Positions 16,859 to 26,449 are shown, counted from the first letter of the stretch. The stretch is DNA of 43,722 nt from Balneolaceae bacterium (GCA_020832285.1 JAFIFB010000026.1:1-43722); one strand, 5' to 3'. A program made the numbers and translations. The notes: generated by a model from the sequence alone, not told the origin.

Positions 16859-16968
16859 AAGTCATCTGACGAATTTTTCGAAAAAAAAGCCACTTGAGAT
16901 GATTGGAATAATCCCGGATCGACTCGTCTGATGACTCTCCCATATTTTTACAGATAAAATGGCATTAG
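16859..16968. mobile_element. MITE-like element, copy 3
   Basis: AAGTCATCTGACGAATTTTT at the left and GATCGACTCGTCTGATGACT with ACAGATAAAATGGCATTAG at the right match the copies at 20661 and 24753. The inner arms are inverted repeats of each other. The rest of 16702-17195 holds no gene; the TGTTATGTCAAC just after 16968 resembles the element's outer terminal repeat. Confidence 0.65.
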
Positions 16969-17195
16969 TGTTATGTCAACTCTAATTTTTCGGATAAAAA
17001 CCTGTCAGCGACCACGGCGTCCCGTAACCTCGGGGCACCTACCGGAATTAAAAGCTTGACACGACCCTTTCATCCAGCCTGAACCATTAAACAGCAAAAA
17101 TTCTACCGGATTTTACTCCTGATATAACCGGTTTAATCTGTATCTTCTGCGTCCGACCTAAGTAGTATTCATCAACCAAAATTTTTAGTTTTTTT

Positions 17196-19370
17196 ATGAC
17201 CGATTCGCAGATGTTCAGCCATATCGCATCAACTCTTGAACTATCCCCGAAACAGGTTCAGTCCGTTGCCGGTTTTATCGACGAGGGAGCTACTATCCCA
17301 TTCCTGGCCCGTTACAGGCAGGAAGCCACTGGCGGACTGGATGAGGAACAGCTTCGATCGGTGAGGGATCTGCTTGAATTTCACCGTACGCTGGAAGCCC
17401 GCAAAACTACCATTCTGAAAGCGATCAAGAAGCAGGATAAACTGACTCCGGAACTGGAAGAGAAAATCAAGGCGTGCAAAGACTTGAAAACACTGGAGGA
17501 CCTCTACCTCCCCTATAAAAAGAAACGAAAAACCAAAGGCGATATAGCCAAAGAGAAAGGCCTTGAACCGCTTGCCCGGCTGATCTGGGAGCAGGAGACC
17601 GTAAAGGGCAATCCGATCGATTTTGCCCGCAATTATTTGAATGAAGAAAAAGGCCTGCCCGATGCAGACACCGCTCTTATCACCTCACTGGATATTGTGG
17701 CGGAATGGGTCAACGAGTCGGTGGATGTACGTGATGCACTTCGCGCGATCATGCGAAAACATGGCATCATCACATCAGAAAAAAATCCGGCCATTAAAGA
17801 ACGAACCAATTTTGAAGATTACTACGAATTCCGAAATCGCGTGGCTTACATCAAGCCTCACCAGACACTGGCGCTGAACCGGGGCGAAAGAGAGAATATA
17901 CTTTTTGTAAACCTGGAGATGAATGAAAACCGCACCCTCGAAAACCTGGACGATGTGGTGATCACCAACGACCTCTCCATTTTTACTCCTTATCTGCAGG
18001 ATGCAGTTGAGGATGCCTACAAGCGGCTGCTGTTCCCCTCACTGGAACGTGAGCTTCGTAACGAACTGACGGAAATAGCAGATTTACACGCCATCGAAAC
18101 ATTTGCCACCAATCTCAAAAACCTGCTGATGCAGCCTCCGCTGAAGGACCAGGTGGTGATGGGTATCGACCCGGCCTTCCGAACCGGCTGTAAAGTTGCT
18201 GTGATTGATGAAACGGGCAACTACCTGGAAGGCTCTACTATCTACCCCACTCCTCCCCAGGAAAAAATTGAGGAGAGTGCTGCGGTTGTGAACCGGTACA
18301 TCAACAAACATAACGTAACACTAATTGCCATCGGCAACGGTACCGGCAGCCGTGAGACGGAAAAGTTTATCGCTGATGTAATCCGCGATCGAAAGGATAA
18401 TAAACCGGATGAGAACCTGAACTACCTGATCATCAGTGAGGCGGGGGCATCGGTCTATTCGGCCTCCTCCATTGCACGGGAGGAATTTCCCGATCTGGAC
18501 GCAGCCCAGCGCGGCAATATCTCAATCGCCCGGAGGGTTCAGGATCCTTTAGCCGAACTGGTAAAAATTGATCCAAAATCGATCGGTGTGGGACTTTACC
18601 AGCACGATCTCAATCAAACCGCCCTCTCCAAAAAACTGGATGATGTGGTGGAGAGCTGTGTGAACGATGTGGGAGTAAACCTGAATACGGCAAGCTCGGA
18701 ACTACTGACACACATCTCGGGGCTGAGCCGCAATGTGGCACGTAATATCATCGAATACCGCGAGAAGCAAGGGAGGTTCAAAAGCCGGGATGAGATCAGG
18801 AAGATTTCAGGGGTGGGAGATTTCCGGTTTCAGCAGGCGGCCGGATTTTTGCGAATCCCCGAAGCCGTTCATCCGCTGGATAACACCGCTATCCATCCCG
18901 AAAGCTACCAGGCCACCGAAAAACTCTGTAACCTGTTCGGTATCAATGTAGAGAATCTGTTTAAAGAGCAGAAAAAAATTAAGGTGGCGTTCAACGACAT
19001 CGACAAAGAAGAGGTAGCCGGTCAGATTGGAGTGGGAGTTCCCACGCTGGAGCTGATTATTGAGAACCTCCGCAAACCGGGCCGCGACCCGCGTGAATCC
19101 CTGCCCAAACCTCTGCTTCGTCAGGATGTACTAAAAATGGAGGATCTTTCAACCGGCATGAAGCTGGAAGGGACCGTGCGAAATGTAGTGGATTTTGGTG
19201 CTTTCGTGGATATCGGCGTCAAGCAGGACGGGCTCCTGCATATCTCTAACATGTCGAAAGAAAAACGCGTGGAAGACCCGCACGATGTAGTAGCGGTTGG
19301 CGACATCATCAACGTGGAAATCACCAACATCGACCTTGAACGCGGACGCATCGGCCTGGCTTTGGTTTAA
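17196..19370 (+). CDS. tex: Tex-family S1 RNA-binding transcription accessory protein
   Basis: The 724-residue protein has the Tex layout. An N-terminal helical domain contains VQSVAGFIDEGATIPFLARY and RQEATGGLDEEQLRSVRDL. A YqgF/RuvC-like domain starts at M322 (MGIDPAFRTGCKVAVIDETG). Helix-hairpin-helix motifs lie around 490-560 (LNTASSELLTHISGLSRNVA, EIRKISGVGDFRFQQAAGFL). A C-terminal S1 domain (about 650-722) includes GTVRNVVDFGAFVDIGVKQD and GLLHISNMS. Tex proteins bind nucleic acid and influence transcription and mRNA stability. Length is slightly shorter than the E. coli protein, but no domain is missing. This gene marks the return to conserved DNA after the accessory region. Confidence 0.95.
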   Translation: MTDSQMFSHIASTLELSPKQVQSVAGFIDEGATIPFLARYRQEATGGLDEEQLRSVRDLLEFHRTLEARKTTILKAIKKQDKLTPELEEKIKACKDLKTLEDLYLPYKKKRKTKGDIAKEKGLEPLARLIWEQETVKGNPIDFARNYLNEEKGLPDADTALITSLDIVAEWVNESVDVRDALRAIMRKHGIITSEKNPAIKERTNFEDYYEFRNRVAYIKPHQTLALNRGERENILFVNLEMNENRTLENLDDVVITNDLSIFTPYLQDAVEDAYKRLLFPSLERELRNELTEIADLHAIETFATNLKNLLMQPPLKDQVVMGIDPAFRTGCKVAVIDETGNYLEGSTIYPTPPQEKIEESAAVVNRYINKHNVTLIAIGNGTGSRETEKFIADVIRDRKDNKPDENLNYLIISEAGASVYSASSIAREEFPDLDAAQRGNISIARRVQDPLAELVKIDPKSIGVGLYQHDLNQTALSKKLDDVVESCVNDVGVNLNTASSELLTHISGLSRNVARNIIEYREKQGRFKSRDEIRKISGVGDFRFQQAAGFLRIPEAVHPLDNTAIHPESYQATEKLCNLFGINVENLFKEQKKIKVAFNDIDKEEVAGQIGVGVPTLELIIENLRKPGRDPRESLPKPLLRQDVLKMEDLSTGMKLEGTVRNVVDFGAFVDIGVKQDGLLHISNMSKEKRVEDPHDVVAVGDIINVEITNIDLERGRIGLALV

Positions 19371-19388
19371 TTACAGGCTGGTAATGGA

Positions 19389-19450
19389 GCACAAGCGGGA
19401 CGCTTGCATCATCTTAGTTTAAGGGGCTGGCGCAAGCGTCCCGCTTGTGC
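19389..19450. repeat. Perfect 19-bp inverted repeat after tex
   Basis: GCACAAGCGGGACGCTTGC (19389-19407) is exactly complementary to 19432-19450, with a 24-base loop. It starts 18 bases after the tex stop. A short C/T run follows rather than a T run. It may be a REP-like palindrome acting as a transcript end for tex. Confidence 0.75.
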
Positions 19451-19523
19451 CCCCTTTTACACCCCCATCCAATGAAAATTCAAACAAACTCTAACGCCAG
19501 GCAACAGCAGCAAAATAATTTTT

Positions 19524-20486
19524 TCATACACCAGCTTCTTCAATCACAGCCACGGTTTTTTCGAGACCGGTTTTGGCCACTTCGAGCAGGTCTTGTTCCC
19601 AGTATTGCGGATTAAAAAGCTGGAGTGATACAAATTCATTGAACCCGGTATTTTTCAGGTCTCTTAAAATATCGGCCAGCGGAAAAATGCCATCACCGGG
19701 ATAGACGCGGTGCTCATCTTCGAGTTCTTCGCGGGGCGGATCGGAAGGAACATCGTTAATTTGAAAAATTGCAATAAAACTCCCCCGGATGTGCTTCAGC
19801 CCGTTGAAACCGGAACCCCCTGCGTACATATGAAATGTATCCGGAATGATTTTCGCCTCGGGGTGGTCGGCATTCAGCGCGATTGCACTCGCCTGCCCGA
19901 TTCGCTGGTTGTGGGGCAAAAACTGCAGGAAGTTCAGGGCTGGTATCACATCATAGTCGTTGATACCCATTTCGAGCAGCTCATGAAATTTATCTGCCGC
20001 AAAATTCAGGTCATATTCCTGCCAGGGACGGGCAGGTGTTAGTACGGTCTGAATGTACTTTGCACCCACTTCCGAAGCCATTCTAAAGCGGTGACGATGA
20101 TCTTCTTCCCTCTCCTCCCACTCTTTCTGTGTGGGCGGAATCGCATTCCAGAGCGCCACCACATTGGGCACTTTCATCCCGTAATCTTCTATTCTGCGGC
20201 GAAGGTCACGGATGTCACCGCCAGCCTCTTCGTACTCATTCAGCTCTCCCTCCCACGGCTCAATTCCGTCATAACCGGCTTCTCCAGCGATACGAATTTT
20301 CTCGGTAATCTCACCAGCCGGCCGAATGGTGGAAGTATCCAGTGAAACCGGCCAGGGGCTTCTCCCGTTTTGATATCGCGCGGATTCTTCTTTCACAAAA
20401 GTTGATGCACCGGATAAAACCACACCTGCCGCTGCTGCCGAACTGCCTGTTAAAAATTTTCTTCTGGAAATTGAGTTTTTATTCAT
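19524..20486 (-). CDS. Tat-exported TIM-barrel sugar isomerase/epimerase-like protein
   Basis: The 320-residue protein begins with a twin-arginine signal (S7-R8-R9-K-F-L then GSSAAAAGVVLSGASTFV). The mature part fits the xylose-isomerase-like TIM barrel (AP endonuclease family 2): DTSTIRPAGEITEKIRIAGE, AGYDGIEPWEGELNEYEEAG, GAKYIQTVLTPARPWQEYDL, IIPDTFHMYAGGSGFNGLKH and HRVYPGDGIFPLADILRDL. Conserved acidic and histidine metal ligands are visible (D in IPDTFHM, E in YDGIEPW). Export suggests action on sugars in the periplasm; the substrate cannot be told. It is transcribed convergently with tex. Confidence 0.85.
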   Translation of the reverse strand: MNKNSISRRKFLTGSSAAAAGVVLSGASTFVKEESARYQNGRSPWPVSLDTSTIRPAGEITEKIRIAGEAGYDGIEPWEGELNEYEEAGGDIRDLRRRIEDYGMKVPNVVALWNAIPPTQKEWEEREEDHRHRFRMASEVGAKYIQTVLTPARPWQEYDLNFAADKFHELLEMGINDYDVIPALNFLQFLPHNQRIGQASAIALNADHPEAKIIPDTFHMYAGGSGFNGLKHIRGSFIAIFQINDVPSDPPREELEDEHRVYPGDGIFPLADILRDLKNTGFNEFVSLQLFNPQYWEQDLLEVAKTGLEKTVAVIEEAGV

Positions 20487-20660
20487 TTTAATGTGTTGGT
20501 TAGGTTAATGGCTGGTTAAAATTGATGTTTTTACGGGGAGAATGCAACGATCATTTGTTAAAACATTAACCAAATCAATGCTATTGGGAAATTATTTTGG
20601 TTTACAATGCTGACAGATCCGGTGGTTGCTCAGTTTGTTTATTTCAAAACGTTAAATAAC

Positions 20661-20799
20661 TACTGTCGTGTCAACTGTAAAAGTGTGAGAGAGTCATCAG
20701 ACGAGTCAATCCGCGATCATCCCAATTATCGTCATTGGTATATATTTTGAAGAACTCGTCTGATGACTTACCCGACGTTTTATCTTTGACATAACACTA
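20661..20799. mobile_element. MITE-like element, full copy (reverse orientation)
   Basis: This 139-bp element begins TACTGTCGTGTCAACTGTAA and ends CTTTGACATAACACTA. Ends are inverted repeats flanked by TA. Internal arms AGTCATCAGACGAGT and ACTCGTCTGATGACT pair. It sits between the Tat-exported protein and hemG and has no coding capacity. Confidence 0.8.
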
Positions 20800-20873
20800 C
20801 ACTACCCTGGGCTAAGATATCTTAGGCTTTCAGGCTGCCATCAAGAGGTTATAATTGTAAACAGTAATGATAC

Positions 20874-22241
20874 TTATATGTGCGGGCCTGTCTTAAGTTC
20901 TCCGCTAATCCTCTCTGCCAGGTCAATGCCATTTTTGATGCAATCAGGTACCGATACGCCGTTTCTGAAATTACCTGCGATATACAGACCGGGATTTTGA
21001 GTTTCTATTTTTTGAAAAGTATCCAGAATTTTATCGTAACCCACGTGATAGGCTGGTATAGATCGCGGCCAGTAAACGTGATCGAAATAGACAGGATCCT
21101 CTTTGATCCCGATAAGTTCCTCCAGATCTTTTTTTACGATGTCGTATAGCTTGTTTGTTTCCATAGAAGCAAGGTCGGGCTGCCGGCCTCCGCCTGCAAA
21201 TACAGTAAGCAGATGATAGCCATCAGGAGCCCTTCCTTCAAACAGTGTAGAGGGAAATAGTGCACCAAGAATATTCCGGTTCTCCTTTTCGGGCACCAGA
21301 AATCCGAAACCGTTTAGTGGATGTCGTATCTGTTCTTTCATAAATCCCAGGTGGTAAACCGACAGCGGCGGATAATTCACATCCTGAAGCACGGCCAGGT
21401 CCCGGCTTTGTATCGGTAAAAGCTGATCGGTCCAAAAATAAAGCGGAATATTGACAATCACTTTTTCATACGGGCCGAACTCTTCATCATTAGCAGATAT
21501 ATACCAGCCTGCTTCTTTTTTTTCGATCTTATCCACGCGCTTTTCATATAATACTCGGTTAAGCCGGGATGCAATTTTCTTTGGAAGCTGCTGAAGCCCC
21601 TCTTTAAAAGAGATGAGTTCGCGGGGAATGCGTCCCTCCTCTTTCCGTTTTTTTGATCCAGATAAAGCACCCCAGGCTAACGAACCGTACTCCTGTTCAA
21701 GCCTGTGCATGGCCGGAAGAGCGTGACGAAGGGAGAGATTTTCCGGCTTGTTGGCAAAAATTCCCGCTATAAATGGATTTATGGCATAATCCAGGATCTC
21801 TTCACCAAGTCTTCTTTCTGCAAATTCTGCTACAGTTTGATCGGGATTTCTGCTTTTGGAGATAAAAGGCTCTTTGAAAACATTCAGTTTGGCTTGAATA
21901 TTGAAAAGGGATGTTCCTATCAATGCAAAGAAAGAAGTGGGCAGCGGTTCAAGTATTCCATCCCGGACAATAAACCGATTGGCAGCATTATTATTAGCTT
22001 CTTGCTTATCCACATGAAGGCCGAGTTCCCTGATAAAATCCGAAACAATTTTGTCTTTCAGTAAAATAGTATTCGGTCCGTACTCGGTCATCCACTCCCC
22101 ATTCAAAATAGTTTTGATCGCACCGCCCGGCTCGCTGTTTTTTTCAAAAAGATCCACTTCCACACCAAAATTTTTAAGCTTATAGGCTGTGGACAATCCT
22201 GTTATGCCGCTTCCTGCAATGGCTACCTTATTGATCTTCAT
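20874..22241 (-). CDS. hemG: Protoporphyrinogen oxidase
   Basis: The 455-residue flavoenzyme has an N-terminal FAD-binding fold with G-S-G-I-T-G-L (VAIAGSGITGLSTAYKLKNF), the EKNSEPGGAIKT glycine/acidic motif, and C-terminal PGLYIAGNFRNGVSVPDCIK that closes the FAD site in PPOX enzymes. It matches oxygen-dependent protoporphyrinogen oxidase (often named hemY or hemG in this phylum), which oxidises protoporphyrinogen or coproporphyrinogen in haem synthesis at the membrane. It diverges from a FecA-like receptor gene with iron-type boxes between them. The start is the only one upstream of the FAD motif. Confidence 0.9.
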   Translation of the reverse strand: MKINKVAIAGSGITGLSTAYKLKNFGVEVDLFEKNSEPGGAIKTILNGEWMTEYGPNTILLKDKIVSDFIRELGLHVDKQEANNNAANRFIVRDGILEPLPTSFFALIGTSLFNIQAKLNVFKEPFISKSRNPDQTVAEFAERRLGEEILDYAINPFIAGIFANKPENLSLRHALPAMHRLEQEYGSLAWGALSGSKKRKEEGRIPRELISFKEGLQQLPKKIASRLNRVLYEKRVDKIEKKEAGWYISANDEEFGPYEKVIVNIPLYFWTDQLLPIQSRDLAVLQDVNYPPLSVYHLGFMKEQIRHPLNGFGFLVPEKENRNILGALFPSTLFEGRAPDGYHLLTVFAGGGRQPDLASMETNKLYDIVKKDLEELIGIKEDPVYFDHVYWPRSIPAYHVGYDKILDTFQKIETQNPGLYIAGNFRNGVSVPDCIKNGIDLAERISGELKTGPHI

Positions 22242-22287
22242 ACATTTAAATAAATGAAATTCTTTTTATGAACAAGCTCCTTGTTGT

Positions 22288-22302
22288 GTAGAATCAGTCT
22301 AA
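22288..22302. promoter_or_regulatory. Iron-type operator box 1
   Basis: The sequence GTAGAATCAGTCTAA has the dyad TAGA-N5-TCTA. It lies 47 bases upstream of the hemG start and shares its pattern with box 2 at 22337. It is a candidate Fur or DtxR-type site. Confidence 0.5.
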
Positions 22303-22336
22303 ATAAACCTTGACATCTATTATGGATGATTTTAAA

Positions 22337-22351
22337 TTAGACTCATTCTAA
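22337..22351. promoter_or_regulatory. Iron-type operator box 2
   Basis: TTAGACTCATTCTAA is a dyad TTAGA-N5-TCTAA, 32 bases before the TonB receptor ATG. Such dyads commonly precede iron-uptake genes in Bacteroidota, so iron-responsive repression of both divergent genes is inferred. Confidence 0.6.
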
Positions 22352-22383
22352 ATAAGCAACATTTATTCCTTAATTATAACCCA

Positions 22384-24642
22384 ATGTCGTTCATTCGAAA
22401 AACTTCTACTTTTCTATTTCTTACCTGCTTTCTCATCACCCCGGCATTATTTGCACAAGACGACAAAACCGCACGAACCGACACTACCGATACTATTGAA
22501 AAAATCATTCTGGACAGGATTACCGTTGTGGGAGCTCCTGTTTGGGCGAATCCGGTTCCGGGTGCTGCAAGTTATGTAAGTGCCGAGCAACTCGAAAGAC
22601 AGAATTACTCCGATATTAATCGCATACTCCGCAGTGTAAGCGGAGTCAACATTCAGGAAGAAGACGGCTACGGCCTGCGTCCCAACATCGGTCTTCGTGG
22701 GGCCGGGGTTGAGCGCAGTACCAAGGTAAACCTGATGGAAGATGGTGTTCTGGTGGCTCCTGCCCCCTATTCTGCCCCTGCGGCCTACTACTTTCCAAGT
22801 ATGAGCAGAATCAATTCGGTGGAGGTACGGAAAGGTTCATCACAGATTAAATACGGGCCAAACACCACAGGCGGTGCTATTAATCTGATCTCTACCCCTA
22901 TCCCTGCAGAAATGAGGGGGCGCGCTGAACTGAGTGTTGGTGAGCGCAGTTCAAATAAACTCTATGCCAATTTTGGCGACCGAACCGGACGCATTGGATA
23001 TCTGGTCGAGGCACTGCATATGTCTGACGATGGTTTCAAGCAACTCGACAATGGAGGAGATACAGGATATGTTTTGAGAGATATCATGGGCAAATTTATG
23101 TTCCGGTCTTCGGATAACGCCTCGGTTTATCAGCGTCTTGAACTGAAAGCCGGTTACAACAGTCAGCTTTCTGATGAAACCTACCTCGGCCTCTCCCGAG
23201 ATGATTTTGCAAATAATCCGGTGAGACGTTATGCAGCCTCACAATTGGATCAGATCGATGTAGAGCAATTCCAGATTTCGGCACGCCATTTTGCCCTTTT
23301 TTCCAATAATATTGATTTGACAACCACTATCTACCGGCAGGATCTGACCCGGGCCTGGTACAAACTTCATGATCTGGACACTTCTGTTCCCACTGTAGAT
23401 ACTGGTGATCTGAGCCAAATACTGAGAAATCCTGATGCCTTTCCTACAGAGTTGGGTTATCTGAGAGGTGAAAACAGCCCTGATAATGCTCTGAATGTCC
23501 GAAATAATAGCCGTGAATACTTTTCGCACGGAGTACAGTCTGTATTGGGTGTCAATTTCGATCTGGGCTCTGCAGGCAACCAGGTTGAATTTGGAGTCCG
23601 TTTTCACCAGGATGAAGAAGACCGGTTTCAGTATGAAGACGGCTACAGAATGCAGGACGGCATCATGATCCGCACCAGTAATGGAGTTCCCGGAACTCAG
23701 GCAAACCGAGTCGGATCGGCAACGGCCTTATCGTTCTTCCTTCAAAATAAAATTAATTACGGCCAGTGGACATTCTCTCCGGGAGTCAGATTTGAAAATA
23801 TCCGGTTTTCTAACCGAAATTACGGCAGTGTAGACCTGGACAGAACCGGCAGCCATCTCTCTGAGAATGAATACACTATCAACGAATTTGTGCCGGGTAT
23901 TGGCATCACCTATCAGGTTGCTGATAGCTTTACGATCATTTCCGGTATCCACCGAGGATTTTCTCCACCCAGTCCCGGCTCCTCCAGTGATACCCGATCG
24001 GAGCAAAGCATAAATTACGAGCTTGGATTTCGCTATGCTAATGGCCTCTTCAAAACAGAACTGATCGGTTTCTACAATGATTACAGTAATCTGCTTGGTT
24101 CAGACCTTGCAGCCGGCGGCGGAGGTGGAACAACAGCTCAATTTAATGCAGGAGAAGTTCGCGTGTTTGGCATCGAGTTTTTAACCGAAATAGATGTGGC
24201 AGATTTCATCGGCACGAACACTTATTCTCTACCATTCAACCTGAATTATACCTACACGAATGCCACATTTCAGTCAGATTTTGAAAGCAACTTCGGGCCA
24301 TGGGGCACTGTAACCAGCGGTTTTGAGATTCCTTTTATTCCACGTCATCAGCTCAATACAAGCCTCGGATTTTCGTTCAAAGACTTTTCTGCATACCTCA
24401 ACTCAGTCTACTCTCCGCAAATCAGAACTGAGGCAGGCAGCGGTCCAATCGAAAATCAACTCAGCACTGATAGTTACTTTTTGCTCGATTTCAGCTCAGA
24501 TTACCAGATCACATCTAATTTCACAGCATTCATCAATGTGAGAAATCTGCTTGATGAGACATACATCGTTTCGGACCGGCCTGCCGGTGTGCGCCCCGGA
24601 CTTCCGAGAACGTTAATGGGTGGAATGCGTATTACCATATAA
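22384..24642 (+). CDS. FecA-like TonB-dependent receptor (iron complex uptake)
   Basis: The 752-residue protein has a signal peptide ending around A-Q-D (TPALFAQDD). The plug domain includes NRILRSVSGVNIQEEDGYGL, RPNIGLRGAGVERSTKVNLM, EDGVLVAPAPYSAPAAYYFP and SSQIKYGPNTTGGAINLIST, which are hallmark FecA-type plug sequences. A 22-strand barrel follows with the usual ending (INVRNLLDETYIVSDRPAGV, then LPRTLMGGMRITI). It has no N-terminal signalling extension, so it is not a FecR/FecI-linked transducer. It probably imports ferric citrate or a siderophore across the outer membrane. The operator box at 22337 supports iron control. Confidence 0.92.
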   Translation: MSFIRKTSTFLFLTCFLITPALFAQDDKTARTDTTDTIEKIILDRITVVGAPVWANPVPGAASYVSAEQLERQNYSDINRILRSVSGVNIQEEDGYGLRPNIGLRGAGVERSTKVNLMEDGVLVAPAPYSAPAAYYFPSMSRINSVEVRKGSSQIKYGPNTTGGAINLISTPIPAEMRGRAELSVGERSSNKLYANFGDRTGRIGYLVEALHMSDDGFKQLDNGGDTGYVLRDIMGKFMFRSSDNASVYQRLELKAGYNSQLSDETYLGLSRDDFANNPVRRYAASQLDQIDVEQFQISARHFALFSNNIDLTTTIYRQDLTRAWYKLHDLDTSVPTVDTGDLSQILRNPDAFPTELGYLRGENSPDNALNVRNNSREYFSHGVQSVLGVNFDLGSAGNQVEFGVRFHQDEEDRFQYEDGYRMQDGIMIRTSNGVPGTQANRVGSATALSFFLQNKINYGQWTFSPGVRFENIRFSNRNYGSVDLDRTGSHLSENEYTINEFVPGIGITYQVADSFTIISGIHRGFSPPSPGSSSDTRSEQSINYELGFRYANGLFKTELIGFYNDYSNLLGSDLAAGGGGGTTAQFNAGEVRVFGIEFLTEIDVADFIGTNTYSLPFNLNYTYTNATFQSDFESNFGPWGTVTSGFEIPFIPRHQLNTSLGFSFKDFSAYLNSVYSPQIRTEAGSGPIENQLSTDSYFLLDFSSDYQITSNFTAFINVRNLLDETYIVSDRPAGVRPGLPRTLMGGMRITI

Positions 24643-24652
24643 ATCTTACCTC

Positions 24653-24698
24653 GACTTCGCCTTTTCGATTCATCCAATGTACACGATGAGGCGAAGTC
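24653..24698 (+). terminator. Hairpin after the TonB receptor gene
   Basis: GACTTCGCC (24653-24661) pairs with GGCGAAGTC (24690-24698); the loop also holds ATTCATC/GATGA complementarity. It lies just after the stop; the following AAATTTATT is only weakly T-rich, so the terminator call is tentative. Confidence 0.5.
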
Positions 24699-24752
24699 AA
24701 ATTTATTCTGATCTTTTCTTTTCTCGAATTCCTCAACTCTGTGGGAAGTCTG

Positions 24753-24892
24753 TAGTGTTATGTCAAAGATAAAATGTCGGTTTAAGTCATCAGACGAGTT
24801 TTTCAAATAATATACCAATGTAGATGACTGGGATGATCCCGGAACGACTCGTCTGATGACTCTCTCACACCTTTACATTTGACACCACAGTA
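24753..24892. mobile_element. MITE-like element, full copy
   Basis: This 140-bp element has outer inverted repeats (TA-GTGTTATGTCAAAG against CTGTGGTGTCAAATG at the other end) flanked by TA, and inner repeats AAGTCATCAGACGAGTT and GACTCGTCTGATGACT. TA flanks suggest an IS630/Tc1-mariner-type transposase as mobiliser. The following 420 bases to porV hold no gene. Confidence 0.8.
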
Positions 24893-25312
24893 GAAACAAT
24901 CACCGACAAATAACATGTAATTTATTTTAGCTTATCATAAGCTATAAATTTATGATTTAATTACATTTAAATAACTACTGAACAAATCTTTGTACAAACC
25001 CCTTTTCATCTGCTCTTGACTTTTTTTACTGGTGAATGTATCATATTGCTTTATTAAAGGGTATAATTGATTAATGCAGTTCACTTCAAAACAACAACGC
25101 GTATAGAAAAAAGCTACGGTTTCACAGGTACTGGTTCATTATCATTGACTTTTTATTGCCTGTAATATTAACCTAAAGGCTAAACTCTTTATTGGCAGAC
25201 AAAAAAACTATTAATGACGTCGGTGAAACAATATTAAATGCTTAACTTAAGTTATTTTAATTATATTTTAAGCGGTGTTTTTCTACCTTTATTTTAAATA
25301 GCTTCATCTATC

Positions 25313-26440
25313 ATGAAAAAAACCCTCTACGCTCTGTTAATAGCCGCGATACTTCCATTCAGCGCCGTTCAGGCACAGGTTGGAATTACCGCTGTTCCCT
25401 TTTTGCAAATTGAACCTGATTCACGTTCCACAGGTATGGGAAATACCGGTGTTGCCATTGCCGATAATGCAGCAGCCATTTTCTGGAATCCTGCAGGCCT
25501 TGCATTTCAGAATCAAAGCCAGATCAACTTAACACATGCAAACTGGCTCCCTGCGTTTAATGCAGATCTTTTTTACGATTATCTTGTTGGAACATATTAT
25601 ATTGAAGGAATCGGAACAATTGGCGGGCATGTAACTTTTTTAAATCTTGGAGAACAGATCCGAACCGATGAAACAGGACTTGAATTAGGGCGCTTTAACA
25701 GCTTTGAAATTTCAACTGGACTTTCTTACGGATTCAGAATTTCAGATAATTTTTCAGTAGGTACCGGCCTTCGATATATTTACAGTTCTCTGGCTGACGG
25801 AGAAGTGGGCGGACAAAGTATTAATCCCGGATCAAGCATCGGAGTGGATCTTGCCGCTCTATATAAAACCAATCCGTTTACAGTTGCAAATCGTCAGGCT
25901 AATTTAAATCTCGGATTTAACCTTTCTAATGTAGGCCCTGGCATTCAGTATACAGATAACGCACAGAAAGATCCGCTTCCCACAATTCTTCGTGCCGGAT
26001 GGGCCTATACAATGGAACTTGACGGAAATGGACTGAACACCATAACACTTTCAAACGATGTCTCTAAAATCATGGCCCGTAATGAACGTGTAAGTTCAGA
26101 CACTGACGATCCGGAATATGAACGAATGGGTGTGGTGGAAGCCCTCTTTAACTCCTGGGGTTCATTCGAGCGGCATAACGGAACTGAAATGGTTGAAGTG
26201 GGTCTTGCCCAGCAGCTTATGTTCGGTTTCGGCCTTGAATACTGGTATGATAATCTATTTGCACTCCGGTCCGGCTATTACTATGAGCATCCCGAAAACG
26301 GAAACAGAGAATTCATCACACTTGGTGCCGGACTGCGCTACAATATTTTCGGTGTGGATTTCAGCTATCTCTACACCCTTGAAGATGATCATCCGCTTGC
26401 AAATACCATAAGGCTCAGCGTATTGATCAACTTCAGATAA
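25313..26440 (+). CDS. porV: PorV-type type IX secretion outer membrane protein
   Basis: The 375-residue protein has a signal peptide cleaved after VQA (residue 21). Its FadL-like barrel shows the PorV/PorQ family start PDSRSTGMGNTGVAIADNAA, AIFWNPAGLAFQNQSQINLT, and later SFEISTGLSYGFRISDNFSV and LFALRSGYYYEHPENGNREF. PorV shuttles type IX cargo from the translocon to the attachment complex at the outer membrane. It heads a four-gene run of envelope proteins, with the next gene, itself a type IX cargo, 9 bases downstream. PorQ is a shorter relative; the length and C-terminus favour PorV. Confidence 0.88.
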   Translation: MKKTLYALLIAAILPFSAVQAQVGITAVPFLQIEPDSRSTGMGNTGVAIADNAAAIFWNPAGLAFQNQSQINLTHANWLPAFNADLFYDYLVGTYYIEGIGTIGGHVTFLNLGEQIRTDETGLELGRFNSFEISTGLSYGFRISDNFSVGTGLRYIYSSLADGEVGGQSINPGSSIGVDLAALYKTNPFTVANRQANLNLGFNLSNVGPGIQYTDNAQKDPLPTILRAGWAYTMELDGNGLNTITLSNDVSKIMARNERVSSDTDDPEYERMGVVEALFNSWGSFERHNGTEMVEVGLAQQLMFGFGLEYWYDNLFALRSGYYYEHPENGNREFITLGAGLRYNIFGVDFSYLYTLEDDHPLANTIRLSVLINFR

Positions 26441-26449
26441 GAGTTTTGA

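Noticed and set aside
20880-21149. Plus-strand frame inside hemG
   Set aside because: It is a shadow of the clearly identified hemG coding sequence.
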